From JBDUDK01 sp040002995 (GTDB taxonomy: Bacteria; Actinomycetota; Acidimicrobiia; Acidimicrobiales; Ilumatobacteraceae), in NCBI GenBank assembly GCA_040002995.1, contig JBDUDK010000060.1:1-33938 (forward strand): a stretch of 33,938 nt of DNA, in the 5' to 3' direction. The notes under the pieces are model-generated. The model was not told the DNA's origin. It made no database searches and was given only the letters and a program-made list of their open reading frames with translations. The position numbers and the translations under genes are program-made. Positions 15,295 through 22,483 of this stretch are shown piece after piece (the first letter of the stretch is position 1; every line of letters starts with the position of its first letter).

Positions 15295-16470
15295 TCAGGC
15301 GGTCCTCAGCCAGACGAGTGGTTGGCTCACGGTTACTCGTTCTCCTTCGAGCGCGACCAACCCCATCACCTGACCGGTGAAGGGGGAACGCACTTCCGTG
15401 TCGCCCACGATGCCTACCACTTGACCGACCTCGAGGATCGTGCCGGCGACGATGCTTGTGTCGGGTCGGAACAGCCCGGCGGCGGAACTCACCACGAGCC
15501 GCTCGTGCGCGAAGAGGTGCTCACCTTCGATCGGAGTCAGCGGCGTGGTCGTGCGTCCCGACACCAGCTCGATCAGCTTGTCGAGCTCATCGGGTGTGGA
15601 AACCGAGATCGTGCGCCCCCCCGTGACTGTGCGCTTCGCCATACCGGTGAGCACACCGCCGGGTCCGAGCTCCGCGAACGTGTCGACACCCGCCTCGGCC
15701 AACGTGAGCAGGCAGTGCTTCCAGCGCACCGGACTGCACAGCTGCGCCGACAGAAGCGCCGCCCATTCGTCGCCCCGATCGTGGGGGAGCGCGTCGACGT
15801 TGGAAACGACGGGGACCTCGGTGTCGCGCGGCTCTGCGTCGGCGATCGCTTTGCGCAGACGATCGCGCGCGGGCGCCATAAACGAGGTGTGAAACGCACC
15901 GGAGACAGGAAGCGCCATCACCTTCTTGGCTCCCAGTGCTTTCGCGTGGACGGTGGCTTTCGCCACGCCTTCCGCCGATCCCGCGATGACTATCTGTCCC
16001 GGCGCGTTGAAGTTCGCGACCCACACGTCGGAGTCAGCGAGTCGACAGGCCACCTCGACCTGTTCGTCGTCGAGTCCGAGCACAGCGGCCATCGTCCCCG
16101 GGTTCTCGAGACCCGCGTCGTGCATCGCCTCGGCCCGTTCGCTCACCAGACGTACGCCATCGCTGAAGCCCAGCGCGCCAGTGGCGATCAGTGCCGTGTA
16201 CTCGCCGAGGCTGTGCCCCGCGCAATGCGTGGGTTCGAGGCCGAGGCGCTCGACGGCGTCGAGCACGACGAGCGACAACACGAACGTGGTGAGCTGGGCG
16301 TTGCGGGTGTCCTTCAGCTCGGTGGCGTCGGCGTCGAGCAGGAGGCGGGCGACATCACGGTCGGCCACCTCCGACGCCTCGCCGACCAGCTCCCACGATT
16401 CGTGGTCGAGCCACGGTCGTCCCATGCCAGGGCGTTGCGACCCCTGGCCGGGGAAGGTGAAAGCGAGCAA
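15295..16470 (-). CDS. fabD: Malonyl-CoA:ACP transacylase with extra C-terminal biotinyl/lipoyl-like domain
   Basis: FabD loads malonyl groups onto ACP. Residues 1 to about 303 are a complete transacylase: FTFPGQGSQ, the nucleophile S87 in GHSLGEY, the catalytic H194 in VSGAFHTSFM, and a C-terminal AELGPGGVLTG. The protein continues to 391, about 80 residues beyond a normal FabD. Residues 340-391 (VAGTILEVGQVVGIVG, VRSPFTGQVMGLVALEGERV, SQPLVWLRT) resemble the barrel-sandwich fold of biotinyl/lipoyl domains, but the modifiable EAMKM lysine is replaced by GDTEV. The start is TTG with GAGGAG ten bases upstream. It is the first gene of the fab operon, divergent from tRNA-Leu. The fusion is in frame and does not look like an assembly fault. 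The role of the tail is unknown. Confidence 0.92.
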   Translation of the reverse strand: MLAFTFPGQGSQRPGMGRPWLDHESWELVGEASEVADRDVARLLLDADATELKDTRNAQLTTFVLSLVVLDAVERLGLEPTHCAGHSLGEYTALIATGALGFSDGVRLVSERAEAMHDAGLENPGTMAAVLGLDDEQVEVACRLADSDVWVANFNAPGQIVIAGSAEGVAKATVHAKALGAKKVMALPVSGAFHTSFMAPARDRLRKAIADAEPRDTEVPVVSNVDALPHDRGDEWAALLSAQLCSPVRWKHCLLTLAEAGVDTFAELGPGGVLTGMAKRTVTGGRTISVSTPDELDKLIELVSGRTTTPLTPIEGEHLFAHERLVVSSAAGLFRPDTSIVAGTILEVGQVVGIVGDTEVRSPFTGQVMGLVALEGERVTVSQPLVWLRTA

Positions 16471-16538
16471 CGTCAGCAGACTCCTCAGTCGGTGTAGGCC
16501 CTAAGACCCATCCTCGACCTGGAAGGTTACAAACCCGT

Positions 16539-16556
16539 GTCAACCGGGTGGTTGAC
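16539..16556. promoter_or_regulatory. Inverted repeat between the fab operon and tRNA-Leu
   Basis: GTCAACC-GGGT-GGTTGAC is a perfect 7-bp inverted repeat with a 4-bp spacer. It lies about 70 bp upstream of the fabD start and 25 bp upstream of the tRNA, near likely promoters for both: TAACCT on the minus strand and TACCAT at 16565-16570 on the plus strand. It could be an operator for a dimeric repressor, or chance. Confidence 0.35.
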
Positions 16557-16580
16557 CGGCCGCCTACCATGCGCAGGCTT

Positions 16581-16665
16581 GCCCGAGTGGCGTAACTGGC
16601 AAACGCGGTGGTCTCAAAATCCATTGCCTCACGGCGTGCGGGTTCGAATCCCGCCTCGGGCACCA
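16581..16665 (+). tRNA. tRNA-Leu (anticodon CAA)
   Basis: GCCCGAG (16581-16587) pairs with CTCGGGC (16655-16661), followed by an encoded ACCA end. The anticodon loop CTCAAAA gives CAA, reading UUG leucine codons. The T arm CGGGTTCGAATCCCG and a long variable arm fit a class II leucine tRNA. The pair that closes the anticodon loop would be T-T, a mild irregularity. It is divergent from the fab operon. Confidence 0.93.
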
Positions 16666-16677
16666 ATAGATGGGTTG

Positions 16678-17097
16678 CTAGCCCCAGCCGAGCTCCCGCA
16701 CCGCCCACCCGGCGTTCCAGATCTTCGTCATGTGGCCGATCTTGCCGTCGGGGGCGAACTCCATCGCATAGACGTAGTCGCTGCGCGTGCTCTTCCCGGT
16801 CGGCGGGACGGGGCCGCCCTCACCGGTATGGGTGCCGGAGAAGACCCCGAACGCAAGGACGGTATTGCGATCCTCGTCGGTGGCGAACGACTTGATCTGG
16901 TAGCTGCCGTCCGGCATCAGGGTCAGCAAGCCGGCCATCCAGTCGCAGTACCCCGCGAGTGTTTTCATGTCGGCCAGCGGCTCGGCCTGCGCGGCAAAGG
17001 TGGCGTCCGGCGTGCAATACGCCTTGCAACCCGCCCATCCCTTCCCGGTTTCGCAGGCTTCGAAAAACGCCTGCGCCGTCTTGGTGATCTCTGGCAT
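16678..17097 (-). CDS. NTF2-like / SnoaL-like protein
   Basis: This 139-residue cytosolic protein has the cone-shaped alpha+beta pattern of NTF2/SnoaL-like proteins: an N-terminal helix (ITKTAQAFFEACETGKGW), YCTPDATFAAQAEPL, ADMKTLAGYCDWMAGLLTLM, and three final strands (YQIKSFATDEDRNTVLAFG, YVYAMEFAPDGKIGHMTKIW). Members are isomerases, dehydratases or ligand-binding proteins acting on small organic molecules; catalytic residues are not conserved enough to choose. AGGGGG about 5 nt upstream of the ATG supports the start. It lies 13 nt from the tRNA end, convergent with it, and 49 nt downstream of the VOC gene on the same strand. Confidence 0.72.
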   Translation of the reverse strand: MPEITKTAQAFFEACETGKGWAGCKAYCTPDATFAAQAEPLADMKTLAGYCDWMAGLLTLMPDGSYQIKSFATDEDRNTVLAFGVFSGTHTGEGGPVPPTGKSTRSDYVYAMEFAPDGKIGHMTKIWNAGWAVRELGWG

Positions 17098-17146
17098 AGG
17101 GCCCCCTGTTCGCTGGATGAAGTCGTGACCTTACGCCCGCTCGGAC

Positions 17147-17557
17147 TCACTCGTCGGCGGGGGCACACACCTCGAGCTCCATGCCGTCGACGTCGCGGAA
17201 GAACAACGACCACGTATCTCCGAGCCGCTGGATCTCGCCAATGTCGGCGCCGACGTCGACGAGGCGCCGTCTCACGTCCTCGAGGGCAATACGCGAAGCA
17301 ACGGCGATGCCGAAATGGTCGATGGCGCCGCGATGGCCCTGGCGGCGCTGCTCGCCGATGATCTCCTCCGGTGTGGCCTCGAAGACGTTGAGCGCCGCGC
17401 CACCTCCGAGGTCGAGTATGAACATCCGGGGATGGTCAGGCGTGGCGTCCATGCGGAACGTCACCTCGGCACCAAACACGCGTCGATAGAAGTCGGCGTG
17501 GCGCTCGATGTCGGTGGTGAGCGTCGCAATGTGGTTGAACCCGGTGGTGATCGGCAT
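17147..17557 (-). CDS. VOC-family (glyoxalase-like) protein
   Basis: The 136-residue protein has two beta-alpha-beta-beta-beta halves of the vicinal-oxygen-chelate fold. Possible metal ligands are the histidine in FNHIATLTTDIERH, the histidine in IDHFGIAVAS, and the glutamate in DVDGMELEV. These are the positions used by glyoxalase I, bleomycin-resistance and dioxygenase relatives. The internal YRRVFGAEVTFRMD and SLFFRDVDGMELEV are family-typical. The substrate is unknown. The ATG is preceded by TAGAGT at 8 nt, suggesting a leaderless transcript that may continue into the NTF2-like gene. Confidence 0.85.
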   Translation of the reverse strand: MPITTGFNHIATLTTDIERHADFYRRVFGAEVTFRMDATPDHPRMFILDLGGGAALNVFEATPEEIIGEQRRQGHRGAIDHFGIAVASRIALEDVRRRLVDVGADIGEIQRLGDTWSLFFRDVDGMELEVCAPADE

Positions 17558-17565
17558 CGCGCGCG

Positions 17566-17571
17566 ACTCTA
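17566..17571 (-). promoter_or_regulatory. Leaderless-type -10 element of the VOC gene
   Basis: TAGAGT on the minus strand, 8 nt before the ATG at 17557. It lies within TCTAGAGT next to a GCGCGCG run. Confidence 0.38.
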
Positions 17572-17710
17572 GAGAACGGACGCCGCCCGACGTAGGGTCG
17601 CTGCCCCCGGACGTTTCGAGGTTTCGTTTGGGTGGTCGATCAGATCAACTGGCTCAGAATCATGTGCTCGGGCTAACGGCCAATTCGCCCCTTCAGTAAA
17701 AGGACACGAC

Positions 17711-17901
17711 ATGGTCGAGTACAAGGTGATTACCGAGCGGGACGAGCGCATCTCAGGGGCGTTCAATCCCGAGAGCCTCGAGCGGACCTTGAACAGCTAC
17801 GCGGCTGAGGTGTGGCTAGTCGTGAGTGCGTTCACCGCGGCGAGCGTCTGGAAGAGCTTGAAAGCGAGATCATGCCCGTGCTCGAGCGACAGGTGGGTTG
17901 A
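17711..17901 (+). pseudogene. Small DUF4177-like protein, interrupted by a one-base frameshift
   Basis: The ATG at 17711 has AGGA at 17701-17704. The frame reads MVEYKVITERDERISG, then LERTLNSYAAEVWLVVSAF, and ASVWKSLKA, which resembles small single-domain proteins of the DUF4177 type (about 60 residues, function unknown). After ...SLKA (near 17868) the frame continues as RSCPCSSDRW to a stop at 17942-17944, which looks foreign. Shifting by one base restores EIMPVLERQVG and a stop at 17899-17901, a natural end for this family. One base therefore seems to be missing near 17866-17870. Valine in AAEVW stands where such proteins usually have glycine, a second sign of decay. A sequencing error is an alternative. 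It is convergent with the MBL-fold gene. Confidence 0.6.
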
Positions 17902-17916
17902 GATCGGAGAACCCGG

Positions 17917-18621
17917 TCACCGTGACCAGGAGCCTCCCCGCTGAAGCAGCTCGAGCACGAACGGGTTCGTGATGCGCTCGTGGCCGACGGTGGTTGTTGC
18001 GCCGTGGCCGGGGAGCACCTGCGTTTCGTCGTCGAGCGGAAGAATCTTGCTGGCCATCGACTCCATCAAGGCCTCGAACGATCCGCCGGGTAAATCGGTG
18101 CGCCCGATCGAGCCCTGAAAGAGATGGTCGCCCGAGAACAGGATCGGAGGGTTGCCGTCGATGTCGAGCCGGAAGCACACCGACCCTTGGGTATGGCCGG
18201 GCGTGTGGAGGCACGAGAACGTCATGCCCGCGCCCGACACCTTGTCTCCGTCGTCCATGCCCCAAATCGTCTCCGGGGGGCGGAGGTCGAGGCCTTCGAG
18301 GTAACGGCCGAGCATCCCGCTCGTGCCGAGCGGATCGAGAAGCATGTGCTTGTCGGCGTCGTGAATCCGCACTTCGATGCCTTTGTCGCCTCGAGGAACC
18401 TCGTCATCGTGGACGAGCGAACCGACGCCGCCGATGTGATCGATGTGCCCGTGGGTGTTGAAGATGGCGACCAGACGCAGGTTGTGATGGCGAAGGCGCG
18501 AAACGATGGCCGCAGGGTCGGGCGGGGCGTCGACGATCACCGCCTCACCCCCCGCTCCGCTCGGGGCCACGATCCAACAGTTGGTCTGCGCCATCCACAG
18601 CGGGAGTCCCTCGATCATCAC
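17917..18621 (-). CDS. Metallo-beta-lactamase-fold hydrolase (glyoxalase II-like)
   Basis: This 234-residue protein carries the binuclear zinc site of the MBL fold: THGHIDH (H57, H59, D61, H62), HTPGHTQGSVCF, FSGDHLFQGSIGRTDLPGG and LPGHGATTTVGHE. The SGDHLFxGSIGRTD and PGHG segments are typical of the glyoxalase II-like branch, which hydrolyses thioesters such as S-lactoylglutathione or its mycothiol counterpart. The exact substrate is not known; actinobacteria usually use mycothiol. The GTG at 18621 is chosen over the ATG at 18618 because TAGCCT lies exactly 7 nt before it. It is divergent from the coiled-coil gene, with two leaderless-type promoters in 68 bp. Confidence 0.9.
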   Translation of the reverse strand: MMIEGLPLWMAQTNCWIVAPSGAGGEAVIVDAPPDPAAIVSRLRHHNLRLVAIFNTHGHIDHIGGVGSLVHDDEVPRGDKGIEVRIHDADKHMLLDPLGTSGMLGRYLEGLDLRPPETIWGMDDGDKVSGAGMTFSCLHTPGHTQGSVCFRLDIDGNPPILFSGDHLFQGSIGRTDLPGGSFEALMESMASKILPLDDETQVLPGHGATTTVGHERITNPFVLELLQRGGSWSR

Positions 18622-18628
18622 CGGCGGG

Positions 18629-18634
18629 AGGCTA
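18629..18634 (-). promoter_or_regulatory. Leaderless-type -10 element of the MBL-fold gene
   Basis: TAGCCT on the minus strand, 7 nt before the GTG at 18621. Confidence 0.42.
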
Positions 18635-18675
18635 GTGAGGCCACGATCTCCAGAGAGTGCCGGATGGAGCCCGCG

Positions 18676-18681
18676 TAGACT
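18676..18681 (+). promoter_or_regulatory. Leaderless-type -10 element of the 97-residue coiled-coil gene
   Basis: TAGACT lies 8 nt before the ATG at 18690; no ribosome-binding site is visible between them. Confidence 0.38.
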
Positions 18682-18689
18682 CCACGGCC

Positions 18690-18983
18690 ATGCCCCGATC
18701 GCTCATCAAGCGCCGTCTGGCCGACGTGAGTGATCGCCTCCGCGCCCTGCGCGACGAGCTCACGATCATCGACGAGCAGCTCGCGCAACTAGCTTCGGAG
18801 GCCGACGACACCCGCCTGCGGGCCCTGGTTTCCGAGACACCCCTCGCCGAGCAGGAGCACCGCGAGGCCCAGCGCCACGCCGACTCGATGGCCCGCCACC
18901 GCGCCGAACTGCTGGGTTCGATCCAAAAACTCGAGACGACCCAGGACGAACTGCTCGACCGTCTCATCGCCGAAACGCGTTGA
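18690..18983 (+). CDS. Small coiled-coil protein of unknown function
   Basis: The 97-residue product is almost wholly helical with heptad-like hydrophobic spacing (ADVSDRLRALRDELTIIDEQ, LLGSIQKLETTQDELLDRLI) and a basic start (MPRSLIKRRL). It has no signal peptide, membrane segment or cysteine, so it is probably a cytosolic dimer or a partner-binding coiled coil. I do not recognise a named family, though its clean codon use and the conserved-looking core ARALVSETPL-type segment (here LRALVSETPLAEQEHREAQ) argue that it is real. It ends 25 nt before the PdtaR-like regulator on the same strand and could work with it. The ATG at 18690 is preferred over a GTG at 18657 because of the TAGACT spacing. 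Confidence 0.7.
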   Translation: MPRSLIKRRLADVSDRLRALRDELTIIDEQLAQLASEADDTRLRALVSETPLAEQEHREAQRHADSMARHRAELLGSIQKLETTQDELLDRLIAETR

Positions 18984-19008
18984 GCGGTAGGGCCGTGAGG
19001 AGACATCG

Positions 19009-19581
19009 ATGACCCGTGTCGTGATCGCGGAGGACGAGGCCATTATCCGCCTCGACCTCAAAGAGACCCTCGAGGAGGAGGGCTACGAGGTGGTGGGGGA
19101 GACCGGCCGGGGCGACCAGGCCGTCGAGCTCGTGCGCGAGCTGCGTCCCGATGTGGCGATCTTCGACGTGAAGATGCCGGGCATGGACGGCGTCGCCGCC
19201 GCGGCTGCTGTCACGAGCGAGCGCATCTGCGCGGTGTTGATCCTCACGGCCTTCAGCCAACGCGATGTGATCGAACAGGCGCGTGACGCGGGCGTGCTGG
19301 CGTACCTTGTGAAGCCGTTCCAACGCAGTGAGCTGGTGCCGGCTGTGGAGTTGGCCATCGGACGCTTCAAAGAGATGGCCGCCCTCGTCCACGATGTCAA
19401 GACGCTCGAAGAGCAGCTCGAAACACGCAAGACGGTCGACCGGGCCAAGGGCGTGTTGATGGATCGCCATGGGCTGAGCGAGGCTCAGGCGTTCTCGTTC
19501 ATCCAGAAGACGGCCATGAACGAGCGCTCGACGATGCGCGAAGTCGCGGTGCGCGTCTTCGGCGGCGAGCTCACGCCCTGA
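19009..19581 (+). CDS. pdtaR: ANTAR-domain response regulator (PdtaR type)
   Basis: The 190-residue protein joins a receiver domain (1-120) to an RNA-binding ANTAR domain (about 130-185). Receiver landmarks are the acidic pair in IAEDEA (E8, D9), the phosphorylation site D53 in IFDVKMPGMDG, a threonine in LILTAF, and a lysine in YLVKPF. The ANTAR part is ETRKTVDRAKGVLMDRHGLS with AFSFIQKTAMNERSTM. Such proteins bind paired hairpins in nascent RNA and prevent transcription termination; in mycobacteria PdtaR is activated by the kinase PdtaS. No kinase gene is in this window. AGGAGA six bases upstream of the ATG sets the start. It is followed 2 nt later by polA, as in the pdtaR-polA-rpsA neighbourhood of mycobacteria (recalled, not searched). 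Confidence 0.92.
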   Translation: MTRVVIAEDEAIIRLDLKETLEEEGYEVVGETGRGDQAVELVRELRPDVAIFDVKMPGMDGVAAAAAVTSERICAVLILTAFSQRDVIEQARDAGVLAYLVKPFQRSELVPAVELAIGRFKEMAALVHDVKTLEEQLETRKTVDRAKGVLMDRHGLSEAQAFSFIQKTAMNERSTMREVAVRVFGGELTP

Positions 19582-19583
19582 CC

Positions 19584-22238
19584 GTGGCCACCTACCTTCT
19601 TCTCGACGGAAACTCGCTCGCCTATCGGGCGTTCTTTGCGCTGCCGAGCGATCTCGCCACGGCATCGGGCCAGGTCACGAACGCCGTATTCGGCTTCACG
19701 TCGATGCTCATCAACCTGCTGCGCGACCACAAGCCCGACGGCGTGATCGTGGCGTTCGACCGCCCCGAGCCGACGTTTCGCCACGAAGTGGCCGGCGAGT
19801 ACAAGGCGAACCGCAACGAGACGCCCGACATCCTGCGTCAGCAGATGGGGCTGGTGCGCCAGGTGCTCGAGGTGCTCGGCATCACGGCGATCGAACTCGT
19901 GGGCTATGAAGCCGACGACATCATCGCCACGCTCGCGACACAGCTGCGCGACCAGGGCGACGAAGCAATCATCGTCACCGGCGATCGCGACGCTTACCAG
20001 CTCGTCGAGGATCCCTATATAAAGGTGCTCTACAACAAGCGTGGTGTGTCGGAGTACGCGCTGTACGACGAGGCCGGCATCCTCGAGCGCACCGGTGTGA
20101 CGCCCGCCCAGTACCCCGAATACGCCGCGCTTCGCGGTGATCCGAGCGACAACCTCGACGGGGTTCCCGGCGTTGGTGAGAAGACGGCCGCCAAACTCAT
20201 CACGATGTACGGCGGCCTCGATGGCGTCTTCGCGGCCGTCGCCGCCCAGACACCCAAGCTCCGCGAGAACCTCGCTGCCCACGAGGTGAGGGTGCGGCGC
20301 AACGCGAAGATCATGATCTTGTTGCGCGATGCCCCGATCGTGGTCGACCTCACGCAGGTCACGGTCAACCCGTCCGACCCCACCGAGGTGAAGCGACTCT
20401 TCGATTTCCTCGAGTTCCGATCACTCCACGAGCGACTCTCGGAGGTGCTCGGTGCGTCCGCGGGCGGGCCGCCGCCTCCCGACCGTCAGGTGCTAGAGGC
20501 TGAGCTCATCCGCCCGGCCAACGCCGCGGAGGCCGCGGCCATCCTGGCCCGGCCGGCCACCCTCGACATCGCCCCCCGCTGGACGGGCGAACCCGGCCGC
20601 AGCCCGTTGGCGGGCATCGCCGTGGTGGTCGAGCCGGCGACCGCCGATGTTCTTTGGATCAGCGCCGAAGTGCTCGCCGACCCCGCGATCTTGGGTCTGC
20701 TCACCGACGGCCGGCCCCTGCGGGCCCACGATGCCAAGCCGTTGCTGCGCTCGCTGCTGGCGCTCGGGGTCGACATCGACGCGCTCGCGTTCGACACCGC
20801 GATTGCGGCGTACCTCCTCGATCCCGGCCAGGCCCGCTACGACCTGGAAGAGGTGCTCGGCCGGTGGACCGGCGCCAGCCTCGCGGTTGGTGCCGCGGCA
20901 GAGGGCCAGCTCGACTTCGCGGGCGAAGCCACCGACGACATCACCCAAGCGGCCAGGGCGGCGCTCGCCGTCAACCACCTCATCGACCCTCTCGGTTCGG
21001 CCCTCGAAGTGCAGGGGATGCGCGGCCTGTATGACGACATCGAGAACCCGCTTGTGCGGGTGCTCGCTCGTATGGAGGACGTCGGCGTCGGTGTCGACGT
21101 GGTGGCGCTGCGCGCTCTGCACGACCGCCTCACCGCCGAGTGCGCCCGCTTGACGACGGCGATCTACGAGGCGGCCGGACACGAGTTCAACATCAACTCC
21201 ACGCCGCAGCTGCGTCAGGTGCTCTTCGACGAGATGGCGCTTTCGCCGCAGAAGAAGACGAAGACAGGGTTCTCCACCGACGCCGCCTCGTTGGAACGCC
21301 TGCGCGATCAGCACGTCATCATCGACCTGCTGCTCGACTATCGAGAGGTCGAGAAGCTGCGCTCGACCTACGGCGAGGGCCTGCTCGCCGAAGTCGCCGG
21401 CGACGGCCGTATCCACGCCACGTTCAACCAGACCGTGGCCCGCACGGGACGACTGTCCTCCGACAAACCGAACCTGCACAACATCCCGGTGCGGTCCGAC
21501 GAAGGTCGCCAGTTCCGTGAGGCGTTCGTGTCCGCACCCGGTCACGAGCTGATCGTGGCCGACTACAACCAGATCGAGCTGCGCTGTATCGCGCATCTCG
21601 CGCAAGACCCCGGCCTCATCGCGGCGTTCACGTCGCAGACCGACATCCACACCGCGACGGCGAGCCGCTTGTTCGGCGTGGAAGCGAAGGCCGTGACGCT
21701 CGAGCAGCGCTCGAAAGCGAAGATGGTGTCGTACGGCCTGGCCTACGGGATGGAGGCATACGGCCTCGGGCAGCGCCTCAACATCTCCACTGAGGAAGCC
21801 GCCGAGATCCTCAAGGCGTACTTCGTGGCCTTCCCTGCGGTGAAGGCTTACATGGATCGCACGGTCACCGAGGCCCGCCGTCGAGGCTTCACGGAAACCC
21901 TTTTCGGCCGGCGCCGGCCCATCCCTGAACTGTCGAGCGACAACTACCGCATACGTCAGGCGGGGGAGCGCCAGGCCATGAACGCGGGGATCCAGGGCCT
22001 GGCCGCCGACATCTTCAAGGTCGCCCTTATCCGCCTCGACCGCGCGCTCGAGGATCAAGGGCTCACGGGCCGGCTGGTCCTGCAGGTGCACGACGAGGTA
22101 CTCGTCGAGACTCCCGCGGGGGAGCTCGACACGGTGACCGAGCTCACTCGCACGACGCTGGCGGGGGCGGCCACGCTGAGCGTGCCCCTCGAGGTGAACC
22201 TGTCCGTGGGCCGCTCGTGGGCCGCCGCCAAGTCTTGA
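19584..22238 (+). CDS. polA: DNA polymerase I
   Basis: PolA fills gaps and removes RNA primers in replication and repair. The 884-residue protein has an N-terminal 5'-3' exonuclease (YLLLDGNSLAYRAFFALP; VAFDRPEPTFRHE; GYEADDIIATLA; GVPGVGEKTAAKL), a central 3'-5' exonuclease fold whose metal-binding Asp-x-Glu is not evident (LDIAPRW at the expected place), so proofreading is probably absent as in other actinobacterial Pol I, and the polymerase domain. Motif A is VADYNQIELR (D660), motif B is RSKAKMVSYGLAYGM, and motif C is VHDEVLVE (D837). Y717 occupies the O-helix position that is phenylalanine in E. coli, a residue linked to weaker discrimination against dideoxynucleotides. The GTG start is 2 nt after the pdtaR stop, consistent with co-transcription. 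Confidence 0.96.
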   Translation: MATYLLLDGNSLAYRAFFALPSDLATASGQVTNAVFGFTSMLINLLRDHKPDGVIVAFDRPEPTFRHEVAGEYKANRNETPDILRQQMGLVRQVLEVLGITAIELVGYEADDIIATLATQLRDQGDEAIIVTGDRDAYQLVEDPYIKVLYNKRGVSEYALYDEAGILERTGVTPAQYPEYAALRGDPSDNLDGVPGVGEKTAAKLITMYGGLDGVFAAVAAQTPKLRENLAAHEVRVRRNAKIMILLRDAPIVVDLTQVTVNPSDPTEVKRLFDFLEFRSLHERLSEVLGASAGGPPPPDRQVLEAELIRPANAAEAAAILARPATLDIAPRWTGEPGRSPLAGIAVVVEPATADVLWISAEVLADPAILGLLTDGRPLRAHDAKPLLRSLLALGVDIDALAFDTAIAAYLLDPGQARYDLEEVLGRWTGASLAVGAAAEGQLDFAGEATDDITQAARAALAVNHLIDPLGSALEVQGMRGLYDDIENPLVRVLARMEDVGVGVDVVALRALHDRLTAECARLTTAIYEAAGHEFNINSTPQLRQVLFDEMALSPQKKTKTGFSTDAASLERLRDQHVIIDLLLDYREVEKLRSTYGEGLLAEVAGDGRIHATFNQTVARTGRLSSDKPNLHNIPVRSDEGRQFREAFVSAPGHELIVADYNQIELRCIAHLAQDPGLIAAFTSQTDIHTATASRLFGVEAKAVTLEQRSKAKMVSYGLAYGMEAYGLGQRLNISTEEAAEILKAYFVAFPAVKAYMDRTVTEARRRGFTETLFGRRRPIPELSSDNYRIRQAGERQAMNAGIQGLAADIFKVALIRLDRALEDQGLTGRLVLQVHDEVLVETPAGELDTVTELTRTTLAGAATLSVPLEVNLSVGRSWAAAKS

Positions 22239-22263
22239 GGATTCGCTAACGATTACTTATAAA
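22235..22263 (+). promoter_or_regulatory. Candidate promoter after polA
   Basis: TTGAGG (22235-22240, overlapping the polA stop) and TATAAA (22258-22263) are spaced by 17 nt, an unusually good sigma-70 pair for this GC-rich DNA. It would start transcription about 13 nt before the ATG at 22283. Confidence 0.5.
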
Positions 22264-22282
22264 GGCGCCGCGGCCTGCCGAT

Positions 22283-22483
22283 ATGCGGTGGGTGACCACA
22301 CGAACCACCAGACGCTCGTATTCGGCGTTTCTGCTGTTCGTGCTCGTGGTGTACCTGATCGTCTCCGTCGCGATCGCGACCGCCACGGCGAACAGCTGCA
22401 ACCAGGTCACCGGCGGGCACAAGTCCTGGGTGTACGCACCTCCGCATTGGGTCTGTGAAGCGCCGGAGATCAGAATCGGCTAG
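22283..22483 (+). CDS. Small single-span membrane protein
   Basis: The 66-residue product has a basic N-terminus (MRWVTTRTTRRSYS), one strong hydrophobic segment (AFLLFVLVVYLIVSVAIATA, about 15-34) and a short tail with two cysteines (NSCNQVTGG, HWVCEAPEI) that could form a disulfide outside the membrane. It could also be a small exported protein with a long signal peptide. No family is recognised. A good promoter precedes it and its stop (TAG, ending at 22483) overlaps the GTG of the methyltransferase, so the pair forms a small unit set between polA and rpsA. Confidence 0.55.
   Translation: MRWVTTRTTRRSYSAFLLFVLVVYLIVSVAIATATANSCNQVTGGHKSWVYAPPHWVCEAPEIRIG

Noticed and set aside
16538..16543. 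TTGACA on the minus strand as the fabD -35 element
   Set aside because: The only nearby -10-like hexamer (TAACCT) is 8 nt away, too close; the hexamer is part of the inverted repeat.
16581..16665. tRNA-Leu as an integration site of a mobile element
   Set aside because: No integrase, no repeated tRNA 3' end and no change of gene content beside it.
17558..17580. Possible fourth copy of the intergenic repeat (TCGCGCGCGA followed by GAACGG)
   Set aside because: Only the short GC palindrome matches, the CTGACGCG and GGTGTCGG blocks are absent, and GCGCGC runs are common here.
20493..22091. Long minus-strand open frame opposite polA (532 codons)
   Set aside because: polA on the plus strand has all its catalytic motifs; the antisense frame shows no domain and a biased composition.
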